Below, in pieces: positions 19,161 through 28,200 of a stretch of DNA of 38,925 nt. The stretch is from Nostocaceae cyanobacterium. GTDB lineage: Bacteria; Cyanobacteriota; Cyanobacteriia; Cyanobacteriales; Nostocaceae. The position numbers and the translations under genes are program-made. The stretch covers positions 1-38,925 of the forward strand of contig JASJCY010000048.1 in assembly GCA_030065825.1 (NCBI GenBank). The letters are read 5' to 3'. Below the pieces are notes generated by a model, which made no database searches, was not told where the DNA came from, and saw nothing but the letters and a program-made list of their open reading frames with translations. Positions within the stretch are counted from its first letter, which is position 1. The number at the start of each line of letters is the position of its first letter.

Positions 19161-19960
19161 TAAATCACCTCCAGGGCACCGTTGTTAACATTGACACTGA
19201 TGGGAGAAAGTTTAATATTAGCTGCACCCATACTGATTTCGATTCCCGAAGGAGCAAGTTTTGTGGTAGCTGGGGGATCGCTAAGTTCAATTGCTGGGGG
19301 TGCAATTTTGACTTTGGCTGGATTATTAGCTAATTCAATGGCTGATGTAGTTAATTTGATAGTTGAGGGATTATCAATTAAGTCGATAGTATTAGCTGTA
19401 AGTTTAATTTCTACAGAACTTTCTTTAAGTTGAATATTGTCTTTAGCAACGGTAATTGTCGATTTTTTCTGATTATCTAATTGAATAATATCTGCTGTTA
19501 ACCTAGCTATTGTTTCGTCTTTATTATTAATTTCAATCCCATTGGCATTAAACACCATTTTCAGTTTCCGTTCTACCACTGGTGTATCCACTTCAATGGT
19601 CAAGCCTTTATTACTACCTAAATTACTGATAGTAATTGTCACCCCATTGGTCTTGAACACCTGCACTTTATCCGGTTCATCTACCCTGGCATTTTGCGGT
19701 AATTCATTCTCATTCCAGAAACAACCAGACCAAATAGGATAATCAGGGTCACCTCCTTCAAATTCTACCCAAATGTTCGTTCCCACCGGGGGAACCGTAA
19801 ACCAGCCAATATCATTTCCCGCATAGGGAGTACAAGGTAATGCCCAACTGTGACGACCTGGTCCTAGTACCGCTGGAACTTCCACCTGAACCCGTCCTAA
19901 ATTCAAGGGGTCTTTACTACTGGTGACTTTACCGCGATATTTGCCCCAAAATTCTTTCAT
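19160..19960 (-). CDS. gpV/gp5-like central spike protein
   Basis: 266 aa. The N-terminal OB-fold of baseplate assembly protein V/VgrG is clear: GKYRGKVTSSKDPLNLGRVQ, WALPCTPYAG, GWFTVPPVGTNIWVEFEGGD and YPIWSGCFW (about 5-85). The C-terminal half is a run of short beta repeats (IELANNPAKVKIAPPAIELS-like), as expected for a triple-stranded beta-helix needle. It overlaps the hub gene by 4 bp upstream and the PAAR gene downstream. Here hub and spike are two genes, whereas VgrG or Afp8 fuses them. Confidence 0.93.
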   Translation of the reverse strand: MKEFWGKYRGKVTSSKDPLNLGRVQVEVPAVLGPGRHSWALPCTPYAGNDIGWFTVPPVGTNIWVEFEGGDPDYPIWSGCFWNENELPQNARVDEPDKVQVFKTNGVTITISNLGSNKGLTIEVDTPVVERKLKMVFNANGIEINNKDETIARLTADIIQLDNQKKSTITVAKDNIQLKESSVEIKLTANTIDLIDNPSTIKLTTSAIELANNPAKVKIAPPAIELSDPPATTKLAPSGIEISMGAANIKLSPISVNVNNGALEVI

Positions 19961-21102
19961 ACCTTCACCCCCCGGACTGTTGTTCCTAACCCTTCGCGGG
20001 TAATTGTGAAACTTTGCTTATATTCGCCTTTGCGGATTTTATGAGTCACACTTTTGACATAATATAGACCGTCATAACTGTAACCCGCACCTCGTAACCC
20101 GACTTTTTCCCTAATTTCTAGAAGTTCTCCATAGCGGACACTATCTAGTTCTCCTGTAACAGTCACAACATCATCCACCGAACGATCAACCATTGCTTGG
20201 GCACGGGAATTAGCTTGTGCCGTATTGCGACCTGTTTCCCGAAACTGGGTCACCCTGACTTGTCTCTGGGAATCCAAAGCTGACTCCTTGGCTAAGTCAG
20301 GGCGATCGCTTGTTTTGTCTTCTACCTTTTGAATACGGTTATTTTTTCGGTCTTGAACCTTACCAGATACGGTAGTGGCAGACAAAGCATTATTTTGAAA
20401 ATTCAGGGAATCAACATTGGTAAACGCACCCATATTGATGGTGAGTGCCCTTTGGACTCGTGTTCCCTGCCTTGGTGGTCCCCAATAAGCAGTGTTCTTA
20501 CCAGAGGCTGGACCTGGTTCCACATAGAAGACGAAAGCAAACCGCTGTGCTAGTTGTTTGATGTATTCTAGGTCAGTGCCCTGTTGGACTGGTATTCTTT
20601 CATTCCTAAGGGGAAGATCCTTTAAGGAAGGTTGGACAATTTGGGGAATCAGACCGTATTTGGAGTATTTGGAATCAGAAATCAACATTCTGACAATAGT
20701 TGCCTCTTCCTGTTGGGGATGTTCTGCTGATTTTTCCTCCAAATCCATGATCACACTCACATCTTCACCAGTAATTGTCAATGTAGAACCCCGAGGTTCA
20801 TTACTAGCTGCAAACTGCTGATTGGTAATAATCCCATCTAGGAGTACCTTGGGTTTGGCATTAAATGTTACAATCAAAATTACCCGATTAAAGGGTTTAA
20901 GTAGAGGATTGCGCAGTAATTTGTAGTCTTTTTGGTCTTGGGCACCGGAACGTCCCACTGCAAATACAATCTGAAATCCAGAACGTCCTTCGTCGTTGTG
21001 GCTAACTTCTACACTATCTAGCGCCTCCATTAGTTCCCTAGAAGCTGGTTTGGGGTTATTGGGACCAATTTTGAATGTGAGGTTAATCCCTGTTTTCATC
21101 AC
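19957..21102 (-). CDS. gpD-like baseplate hub protein
   Basis: 381 aa. It matches the phage late control D/hub family: DSVEVSHNDEGRSGFQIVFA, LDGIITNQQF, STLTITGEDVSVIMDLEE and QGTDLEYIKQLAQRFAFVFY (about 180), ending in YSYDGLYYVKSVTHKIRKGE, a segment close to the usual end of gpD-like proteins. It corresponds to the N-terminal half of VgrG. Its stop overlaps the spike start (ATGA), and the gpX-like gene ends 28 bp upstream of it. Confidence 0.93.
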   Translation of the reverse strand: MMKTGINLTFKIGPNNPKPASRELMEALDSVEVSHNDEGRSGFQIVFAVGRSGAQDQKDYKLLRNPLLKPFNRVILIVTFNAKPKVLLDGIITNQQFAASNEPRGSTLTITGEDVSVIMDLEEKSAEHPQQEEATIVRMLISDSKYSKYGLIPQIVQPSLKDLPLRNERIPVQQGTDLEYIKQLAQRFAFVFYVEPGPASGKNTAYWGPPRQGTRVQRALTINMGAFTNVDSLNFQNNALSATTVSGKVQDRKNNRIQKVEDKTSDRPDLAKESALDSQRQVRVTQFRETGRNTAQANSRAQAMVDRSVDDVVTVTGELDSVRYGELLEIREKVGLRGAGYSYDGLYYVKSVTHKIRKGEYKQSFTITREGLGTTVRGVKV

Positions 21103-21130
21103 GCTTTCTGACGTTTTCTGTTGATTAGCC

Positions 21131-21421
21131 TTAAATCTGGGGAATTGGTATCCGCAGCATCCGACCAGGTTCTGCTATTAACTCTTCTGGGTTCATGGCG
21201 TTGTTAGCATCGCCAATCTGCCAAAACTGTTCTGGGTCGCCTAAAGTGGCAAAGGTAATCAAGTCTAGTCTATCCTCCTCTTTAACCATCACCTCCTCTG
21301 AAATTGGCATATCTCTACCCTGGGGTAAAAAGCGACGGCGCTTATAGGCAATTTTACGACCATCAGGAGTGGTGAATTGGGCTGTTTCTAAGTTGTAATA
21401 GCGGCTTGTGGGTTCAAACAT
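21131..21421 (-). CDS. gpX/LysM-like small baseplate protein
   Basis: 96 aa. The C-terminal half (EEDRLDLITFATLGDPEQFW, then QIGDANNAMNPEEL and EPGRMLRIPIP) has the LysM-like pattern of phage tail protein X, which stabilises hub and inner tube. It is the first of four tightly packed genes (gpX, hub, spike, tip). A 27-bp GC-rich repeat array ends about 12 bp before the ATG and I see no Shine-Dalgarno sequence, so how initiation works is unclear. The ATG is chosen because it is the only sensible start before the array. Confidence 0.88.
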   Translation of the reverse strand: MFEPTSRYYNLETAQFTTPDGRKIAYKRRRFLPQGRDMPISEEVMVKEEDRLDLITFATLGDPEQFWQIGDANNAMNPEELIAEPGRMLRIPIPQI

Positions 21422-21432
21422 GGGAGATGGGG

Positions 21433-21570
21433 GAAGTAGGGGCGGGGTTTCCCCGTCCAGAAGTAGGGGTGGGGTTTCCCCGCCCAGAAGTAGGGGTGGG
21501 GTTTCCCCGTCCAGAAGTAGGGGTGGGGTTTCCCCGTCCAGAAGTAGGGGCGGGGTTTCCCCGCCCAGGA
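21433..21570. repeat. 27-bp tandem repeat, five copies
   Basis: Units start at 21433, 21460, 21487, 21514 and 21541. Each is GAAGTAGGGGYGGGGTTTCC followed by CCGYCCA; GGGG...CCCC can form a hairpin. Because the unit is nine codons long, both strands stay open by chance, but nothing supports a protein here. Confidence 0.95.
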
Positions 21571-21605
21571 GTAGGGGAAGATAAGGGAGAATAATATCCT
21601 ATCTT

Positions 21606-21828
21606 GGGCGCAAGCATTACGTCCCCTACGGGATTGTTGGGCGCAAGCATTACGTCCCCTACGGGATTGTTGGGCGCAAGCATTACGTCCCCTACGGGAT
21701 TGTTGGGCGCAAGCATTGCGCCCCTACGGGATTGTTGGGCGCAAGCATTACGTCCCCTACGGGATTGTTGGGCGCAAGCATTGCGCCCCTACGGGATTGT
21801 TGGGCGCAAGCATTGCGCCCCTACGGGA
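21606..21828. repeat. 33-bp tandem repeat, seven copies, palindromic core
   Basis: Units start at 21606, 21639, 21672, 21705, 21738, 21771 and 21804. Each holds GGGCGCAAGCATTGCGCCCC or its variant GGGCGCAAGCATTACGTCCC, then TACGGGATTGTT. Three copies keep the full palindrome. There are no unique spacers, so this is not CRISPR. It fills the gap between the tube-adaptor gene and the gpX-like gene. Confidence 0.95.
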
Positions 21829-21831
21829 TTC

Positions 21832-22473
21832 TTAACTCCTTGAATTTATGAGATTTGTAATGGTATTTAGCTTTGCCATACCTTCTTTTAATTTATGGTG
21901 CGCCATAAACAGTCTGGATAAACGTTGATTCCAAAGCAGGTCGTTGTAGCTGAGGACGCGCAAACCAAGGGAAACTTTAGCGCGTATGGGATTGAGGTTA
22001 GTATCGTAGGCTTCTTCAGTAATGCTGAAGTCCGTTATCCTAACAGGTAGCATACGCTTGTCCCCCCAAATAAACAGAGTCACGGGTGCTTCCATGGGTA
22101 CTATTTCTAACGTTCCCTCATCAGCTAGGTTCATCTTTTGTTTCACTTGCTCGCTAGTTGGATAAATCAAGGTTTCCAGAGCCGAAAGTTGTGGGTATAT
22201 GCCCAGGCTTACGGCGGGTTGCTTACCTTTTTCCAACTCGTCTGTAGCATCAATTTCTACATCAACCTTAATTGTTTCCACTGGTGCCCCCTCCAGACGC
22301 AGGGCTTCTATACGTTCGCCATTCCCATTATCCACTGCTTGCACTTGCAAGGTGCGGGTGAGAGTCTCTGGGTTGTATTGAAAGGGGATGGTATTTTGTA
22401 CCGTGGTGGCGGATGAATTCAGAACGACAATTGCACCTTTGAGGAGGCGCGGATAAGGAGGATAGGCAGTCAT
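21832..22473 (-). CDS. CIS tube/adaptor protein (Afp7-like)
   Basis: 213 aa. It matches the N-terminal domain of contractile injection system tube proteins: KGAIVVLNSSATTVQNTIPF, FQYNPETLTRTLQ, LRLEGAPVETIKVDVEIDAT, LETLIYPTS and FIWGDKRMLPVRITDFSITE, followed by AYDTNLNPIRAKVSLGLRVL. In Afp7-type proteins this domain is joined to LysM; here the LysM-like part seems to be the separate gpX-like gene downstream. AAAGGA about 12 bp before the ATG can serve as ribosome binding site. It is the first gene of the minus-strand baseplate run; the 272-bp spacer 22474-22745 upstream probably holds the promoter, but I cannot fix one. Confidence 0.92.
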   Translation of the reverse strand: MTAYPPYPRLLKGAIVVLNSSATTVQNTIPFQYNPETLTRTLQVQAVDNGNGERIEALRLEGAPVETIKVDVEIDATDELEKGKQPAVSLGIYPQLSALETLIYPTSEQVKQKMNLADEGTLEIVPMEAPVTLFIWGDKRMLPVRITDFSITEEAYDTNLNPIRAKVSLGLRVLSYNDLLWNQRLSRLFMAHHKLKEGMAKLNTITNLINSRS

Positions 22474-22745
22474 AGAAACTGATATCCTTTATGTATATAT
22501 GAACAAGTGGTTTTGCTTAATGTTTTTGCTACTTCACCAATTTATTTGGTGGTAGGGTGAATTTTTAGGAATCCGATATTATAGGTTTTCTGTTGATATT
22601 GATGCAGTTAATCTATTAACCTTACGGTTATTACCTGCATGTATCAATTTAGCGGTCTAGTGTTGATTATCCTGCTTTTTTAAGGTTTTATCCAGATTTG
22701 TAATGATAGTTAATATATGGTGTTAAAATCAGTAGAAATCAAATG

Positions 22746-23915
22746 TTAAGCTTCAATCTGGGCGTTGGTGTCAGTCTGTTCTATAGAACGTATCGCATCT
22801 GCTGGCGACACATCACTATCAATCACAGCAGCGATGCCAGGGAGATATTCGTCCATCATCATCACATTGGCGTAAACCATCTGTTTGATTAATGCAAAAC
22901 TGAGTCTATCACCTTCTACGTCAATTCCAGTTTTGTAGCGGATTTCTCCATCTGTAAAATCGAATTCAAAGTTACCCATAATCATGCCATAGTTGGCGCG
23001 GGTGATGAATTCTGTGATGGGTAGACTCTTGTTTTCTGGGGTGTTAATAGGACAAATTGAATAAAATACAAATTGTTGCTGTTGTTCTCTGGCTGTGGCG
23101 TAGCAAGTCCATTGTCCATTTTCACCTCTGAATAAAAGATGTAGGGTTGATGTTTCTGGTATCTTGACAAATTGCCATTCATCTGATTCAAAAAAGTTAA
23201 TTATTGCAGCAAAAATTGATTGATTTGTGGTCGTATCTTCTTCAGTTTCAGAGAATGTTTCATCAACTAATTCTTTGAAAACACTGCTAATTTCCTCCAG
23301 AAATTCAGAGGTTGCATTTTGGGTAGCTTCAGCTAAATTGGCTTGTGTCCATTCTTTGAAAAAGTTAACAATTCCTTCTGAAAGTTGTTCGCTGGTAGCT
23401 TCTGGGTGGTTAATGGTGGAAGGATTAACGTAGTTCCAGAAGGTGTTGTAACCGACTTCACCGTTTGGTTGTTGCTGTTTGACGGATAAGCATAACCAAT
23501 TTTCTGTGTTGAGTAGTTTGGTTGTTAAGGGGGGTTGGGATTGTTCAATTGTTGCTGCTTCGGATTGTTGGTTGAGGTGAAGCAGGTAGTTAGCAGTTTC
23601 TTCTGCGGTGGAAGCGTTTTCTAATAGGTGTGGGAGTAAATCCGGTTGGAGAGTGGTTTCAATTTGCATGTCACCACTGGGGAGGAATTTACCACTCATG
23701 GGTGCGCGTACTTCTGGTTTGAGATTGAATAGTTTTTCGGTGTCGATGCGGTGGTAAAGTTCGGGGTTGACGTAGAAGGTGAGACGACATTCGATGATTT
23801 GGTTGTTTTGTTTGGTGAGGGATAGGGAAGTTGTACGAATGATTAAGGGATTGGAGGAGTTGTTTAAGGCTAATTCTTTGTCGAAAGGAAATTTTTCAAT
23901 ATTATGATTACTCAT
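22746..23915 (-). CDS. YbjN-domain protein with unknown N-terminal region
   Basis: 389 aa, acidic, no signal peptide or membrane segment. Residues about 238-370 are a YbjN domain (FFESDEWQFV, then FVFYSICPIN, ITRANYGMIMGNFEFD and RYKTGIDVEG). YbjN folds resemble type III secretion chaperones. Residues 1-235 are not recognised and include a Glu/Thr-rich linker (about 219-232). The C-terminal domain is a paralogue of the protein at 24726-25250, sharing ITRANYG, GNFE and RYKT. It lies between the baseplate genes and the DUF4157 gene, so a chaperone or adaptor role for cargo is plausible but is inference. Confidence 0.85.
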   Translation of the reverse strand: MSNHNIEKFPFDKELALNNSSNPLIIRTTSLSLTKQNNQIIECRLTFYVNPELYHRIDTEKLFNLKPEVRAPMSGKFLPSGDMQIETTLQPDLLPHLLENASTAEETANYLLHLNQQSEAATIEQSQPPLTTKLLNTENWLCLSVKQQQPNGEVGYNTFWNYVNPSTINHPEATSEQLSEGIVNFFKEWTQANLAEATQNATSEFLEEISSVFKELVDETFSETEEDTTTNQSIFAAIINFFESDEWQFVKIPETSTLHLLFRGENGQWTCYATAREQQQQFVFYSICPINTPENKSLPITEFITRANYGMIMGNFEFDFTDGEIRYKTGIDVEGDRLSFALIKQMVYANVMMMDEYLPGIAAVIDSDVSPADAIRSIEQTDTNAQIEA

Positions 23916-23985
23916 CGTTATCGGTTATAAAATAATATTGTCTTAAAGCACCGCAATATCTGTAGTATAGAGATTGAAATCAAAA

Positions 23986-24144
23986 ATGAGTCGAGAATTT
24001 AATGTGATTATTGAGCGGGATGCTGATGGCTACTTTGTCGCTTCTGTTCCCACTCTTAAAGGGTGTCATACGCAAGCAAAATCTTTTACTAACTACGCTG
24101 CTTTATTGATAGTTGGTTCGGGAAGAGTTTCACCTGTTTCTTGA
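23986..24144 (+). pseudogene. hicB: Truncated hicB antitoxin remnant
   Basis: A 52-codon frame begins MSREFNVIIERDADGYFVAS and continues VPTLKGCHTQAKSFT, the standard N-terminal half of HicB antitoxins. After about 24090 the similarity stops, and the frame runs into sequence antisense to the 3' end of the complete hicB (24093-24314). The C-terminal half, including any DNA-binding part, and its hicA are missing. It looks like a second TA locus broken at the junction. Confidence 0.75.
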
Positions 24145-24314
24145 TAGGCTATTACCAAAGATTCTAAAGCTTCAGTTCCATTCTTAACTGCTTCTTCATA
24201 AGTGTCACCATGAGTCCGCCATTTTTGTCCGGGGAAGTCAGGAAACCCAACTAAAAAACAATTATCTTCCTCTGACCATTTAATTATCATTTGATACTTA
24301 AGTTTTATCATCAT
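24093..24314 (-). CDS. hicB: HicB-family antitoxin
   Basis: 73 aa. LKYQMIIKWSEEDNCFLVGF, then PDFPGQKWRTHGDTYEEAVKN and the helix TEALESLVIAYQETGETLPEP, is the HicB partial RNase H-like fold without an added DNA-binding domain. Its start overlaps the 3' end of hicA by 17 bp, and GAAGG upstream can act as ribosome binding site. In the family it neutralises HicA by direct binding. Confidence 0.9.
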   Translation of the reverse strand: MMIKLKYQMIIKWSEEDNCFLVGFPDFPGQKWRTHGDTYEEAVKNGTEALESLVIAYQETGETLPEPTINKAA

Positions 24315-24516
24315 TAATATTACCTTCTACTTCATCAATAACTTTTTGTACATTCTTTTGTTGATAGGGTTTAGCATCGTTTCCGTCTTTACCTGAAACT
24401 GTAAGTTTTCCAGCATAAAGAGGATGTACCCAGTTTGTATGGCTTCCTTTACCTGGTATTTCTGTAAAACCTGCTTTAAGAAGCATTTGTTTGAGTTCCC
24501 TGATTTTCTTTGGCAT
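24298..24516 (-). CDS. hicA: HicA-family mRNA interferase toxin
   Basis: 72 aa. It has a dsRNA-binding-like fold: KIRELKQMLLKAGFTEIPGK, then GSHTNWVHP, with catalytic His26 in the conserved GSH motif. HicA toxins cleave mRNA. hicA comes first and overlaps hicB, the usual order. The C-terminal end (NVQKVIDEVEGN) is a little longer than in minimal members. It sits inside the CIS locus between two YbjN genes and may simply stabilise the locus. Confidence 0.9.
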   Translation of the reverse strand: MPKKIRELKQMLLKAGFTEIPGKGSHTNWVHPLYAGKLTVSGKDGNDAKPYQQKNVQKVIDEVEGNINDDKT

Positions 24517-24693
24517 TTGGTAGAGATTTTACATATTCCCTATTTTATCTAACTCAAAGCTAGATTAAAATCTCAACTGGTGAAAGTGCCTGAAGTAGGG
24601 TGACAAGTTTTTGTGCGAATATTATTATGCAAGCACACAGATTTTAGTTTCTAGATACCTAAACTATAGTAAATTCAACAAATGCTTGAGAAT

Positions 24694-24718
24694 GTTGGGT
24701 TTCGTTCCTCAACCCAAC
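24694..24718. repeat. Palindromic repeat hairpin
   Basis: GTTGGGT and AACCCAAC frame a short loop (TTCGTTCCTC), a hairpin type that recurs in filamentous cyanobacterial genomes. It lies 8 bp beyond the stop of the YbjN gene and could cap its transcript, although no T-run follows. The rest of 24517-24725 shows nothing else. Confidence 0.6.
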
Positions 24719-24725
24719 CTACTAG

Positions 24726-25250
24726 TTATTCTTCTAAGACAGCTAAAGCTTCTTCTGGAGTTTGACCACCATAAACGACACTTAAAAAACCGGGTACATA
24801 TCTTTCCATTGTTTTTAATGCTGGATAAACAGCATTTTTAATATAGCCTTTTGTTAAAATTTCTCCTTCAAAATCTATACAAGTTTTGTAGCGAACTTTT
24901 CCGTCTTCATAATCCATTTCAAAATTTCCAACCCGTAAGCCATAATTTGCTCTTGTAATCAATTCAGCTATCGTGTTTAATGATTCCTCGGGTATCTTAA
25001 ATGGTATCATCACATAAAATAAAAACTGTTCTAAATCGGTCAAGACTTGAGCATAAGCAATTCCAATTCCATGTTCACTTTCAAAGTTAATTTTATAGGC
25101 TTCTTTCTCTTCTATAAATTGAGGATTCCAGCCATCTTCTTGTAAAAAATATCCTACAGTCTCTAATGCCTGTAATCCATTATTTTTATGGAGGTTTTGA
25201 CTAGAACTATTATCATTATTTATTTGCTTAGGTGTTTCACTATTATCCAT
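24726..25250 (-). CDS. YbjN-domain protein next to DUF4157 effector
   Basis: 174 aa, acidic and soluble. After a low-complexity start (Asn/Ser-rich, residues 1-25) almost the whole protein is one YbjN domain: ALETVGYFLQEDGWNPQF, FLFYVMIPFKIPEE, LITRANYGLRVGNFEMDYED, RYKTCIDFEG. GGGAAG lies about 10 bp before the ATG. It begins 35 bp after the end of the 1581-aa DUF4157 gene and is probably co-transcribed with it. Chaperone, loading adaptor or immunity protein are all possible for that neighbour; none is shown by sequence. Confidence 0.88.
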   Translation of the reverse strand: MDNSETPKQINNDNSSSQNLHKNNGLQALETVGYFLQEDGWNPQFIEEKEAYKINFESEHGIGIAYAQVLTDLEQFLFYVMIPFKIPEESLNTIAELITRANYGLRVGNFEMDYEDGKVRYKTCIDFEGEILTKGYIKNAVYPALKTMERYVPGFLSVVYGGQTPEEALAVLEE

Positions 25251-25285
25251 AATTGTTACTTCCCTTTCAGACGATCAAAATCTTC

Positions 25286-28200
25286 TTAAGTTAACTTTCT
25301 TTTTTTCTCTTTATTTATTACAGATTTTTCTGGTTTACGTTTCTTTATGTTTATTACAGTTTCCTTGATTTTCTCAATTTTTGCCTTTCCTACAGCGGGA
25401 ACATTCATCAAGTCTTTTTCATCAACATCATTTCTACCTATTTGGCGGTTCTTGTCGATCAAATCACTAATTGCTTTTGCAGGTTTTTCTCCTATACCTC
25501 CTGTTTCGGTGAGATTTTCGACAATATCACTTAAAGGAGCATTTCCAAAATCTACAGAAGGTAATTTACCCACAGGTAAATCAGGAGGAAGAACATGAGT
25601 CATAGATGAAGGAACAGAAATTTTATTCGTTTTTTTCCAGCTTGATGGTTGTTTCGGATCTTTTCCTGATTCAACTTCCATCTCCGAAAGTTTAAATGTC
25701 AAAGAGGTAGCTAAATTTGCTTCTTCTGGAATATTAACTCGACCTGAATGTCCTCCATACTTAGCCTCCACTTCATAGCTAACGACTTTTTTCTCTCCCA
25801 AAACTTTATTTTTAACAACACTTTCTACTTCCCGTTCCATTTTACTATTCAAAGCACCTGTGATGGGTGTTAAATTCTTTTTAGTGCCCGAACCATGAAC
25901 ATGATGATTGAGAAGATGACCTCGTATGTAGATAGTGGTTTTGGCAGTATTTCTTACAGATACTTTTTTCCATAAAGCTGATTCTTCATGAGGTTCACTA
26001 CCTTGTAAACCTCCCGGATCTAAACTAAGAGGTTCCGCTTTCATAGATTTACCATCTTCACCTTGCTGTGTCCATTGCACCTTAGATGGTGGTATACCTG
26101 CATTTAATACTTGAATACCAGCAAGATTGGTCGCAATTTTACCTAATTCTTCGGAAATTTCCGCTCCTACTCCTTTCCCTATAGATTTATCTGATTTAAG
26201 CTTATCAATCTTAGTTGCACTTACTTCGATTGATTCTATCTTTTTATTATTATCAACTTTAACTTTATCATCTGATAGTTTTGCATTCTTGGCTTTAAGT
26301 TCAGATAAATAGCTATCTAATACTTTTGGAGTACTAGCAATCATTAATTTTGAAGAACTTTTTTGACCCTTGAATGATAAGGTATGAGATTCACCGTCTT
26401 TAGTTTTAAATTTCTTTTTAGATTTCCACCACTCTACCAGAGAAGTTACTTTTTCTTTTCCTTTTTTCACTGTTTTCTTAAACAGTTTCTTCGCTTTCAA
26501 CAAAACCTTGTCGATCGCCCCATCAATCCTTGAGCGAATCTTACTAATAATCCCCTCAACTTTTTTCGCCAAACCACCAATACCCAACAAGGAAGCCAAG
26601 AACCCGATCGCCACTGGTACAGCTTTCGCCAAAGCATTTTCTACCAATTGCGCTGCACCACCAACTGCACCAGATGCGATCGCAGCTACTGCATCCACAA
26701 TTGCATTTACCAATTCCAGCACCTGTCTACCGCGATTGACGAAGAACATGATGATGTCGTAAATTGCCATTGCGGCTTTGACAAATGCTGATGCTGGATT
26801 TAATAAGCCGATAATCCACTTCACCCCAGCGGTGATCACCTGGGTAATTACCATGCTCTTGATTTGTTCGATGACTGTTTCTTTTAAGTCGTTGAACTGT
26901 TCTTTAACATGTTCCCACAGTCCCATTGCACCGCGTTCGCGCAAAATCTGGAAGATTTCCACGCTTTGTTCCATTCCAGCTACTACTGGTTCGCCAAATT
27001 GCTTGACTGCTTTACCACGAATATGGTTAAATGTCAAGCCCAATATTTGGGTTACTAAGCTAAATATTCCGGGTAAGCTAAAGATATCATCGGGTAATTG
27101 AATACCCATTGGTCCGAGGGTTCCCGTTAACCAGCCAATTAAACCGGCTTGTAGATGTTTCCCAATGTTAGCGACAAAGTTCTCAAAGCCTTGTTTAATA
27201 CCCTTAATTAAGTTACCCAGGAAACCGATGGGGTCTTTGATAATATTGCCAATAACAGCAGCGGCTTTACTCAAGACACTCAGCAGCATTTCTTTGAGTT
27301 TCTTGATGGTATTAATGACTCCAATTATGGCATTGGCTGCTTTATCAACTAAACCTTGATTAGCAGCTTTCATTTCGTCAATGCGGGAATCAACAGCTTG
27401 CAGTTTTTCGTTATATTTCTGCGCCAGACTATTAATTAGTTCATCTTGTTTGCTATCAACGCTTTGTTCTAACTCGTCGAATTGTGTTTGAATATCTGTT
27501 GCAGCATCTGTACCAACTTTTTGCAAATGTTCGGGTAATTCAGCTACATATTTTTGAATTTCCTGTCTACCTTTGGCGATTTCTGCTTTAGCATCGGTTA
27601 AGCCAGTACCAATAATGTTGACGATTTCATCGAGGACAACATCCATTTTTTCCAGGTAAAGTTGTCGTCCTTCTTGATAAAAAACATTAACCTCTGAGGG
27701 TAAACCGAGGATTTTATCTTTAACCCAACGTCCCTTACCAATTATGCCACTATAACGCTCATCTTTGTACACCCCCATTTGTTCACCAACGTAGTCCTCG
27801 AAGGCTTTCTGAGCGTCAGCAGCACCGTTATCAAAGGCTTGTTCAACTTGGGTATCTAAACTGTTGAGAATAGTTTCAACTTGGGTTTTGGTTTGGTTAT
27901 AAATTCCTTGAATATCCCCAGCAACCTTGGCTCGTTCTTGCTCATCCTTCCCTTTGGCTTCGACTTGCTGATTGGTAACCTGGGATAATAATTGAGTGCG
28001 ATCGCCATGCATTCCTTGCAGTTTTTCTCCTGCTGTGGCTGTGGCTTCTCCTTGGGCTTGGTTTAGCTGGTTTTGCTCAAATTGGCGATATTCTTGGGGT
28101 GCTTGGTTTGCATTAGTTTGAGCTTCTGTTTTCGCGTCTAAAGCAGTTTGGAATTGGGGTTCATTGGATTTAGCCAACTGTTCTTCGCTAACATCAGCTT

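Noticed and set aside
21606-21828. CRISPR-like array
   Set aside because: The 33-bp units are directly joined with no unique spacers; it is a tandem palindromic repeat.
21406-21843. Open frames of 62-100 codons on both strands across the repeat arrays
   Set aside because: The 27- and 33-bp units are multiples of three, so frames stay open by chance; no ribosome binding sites, and peptides are pure repeats.
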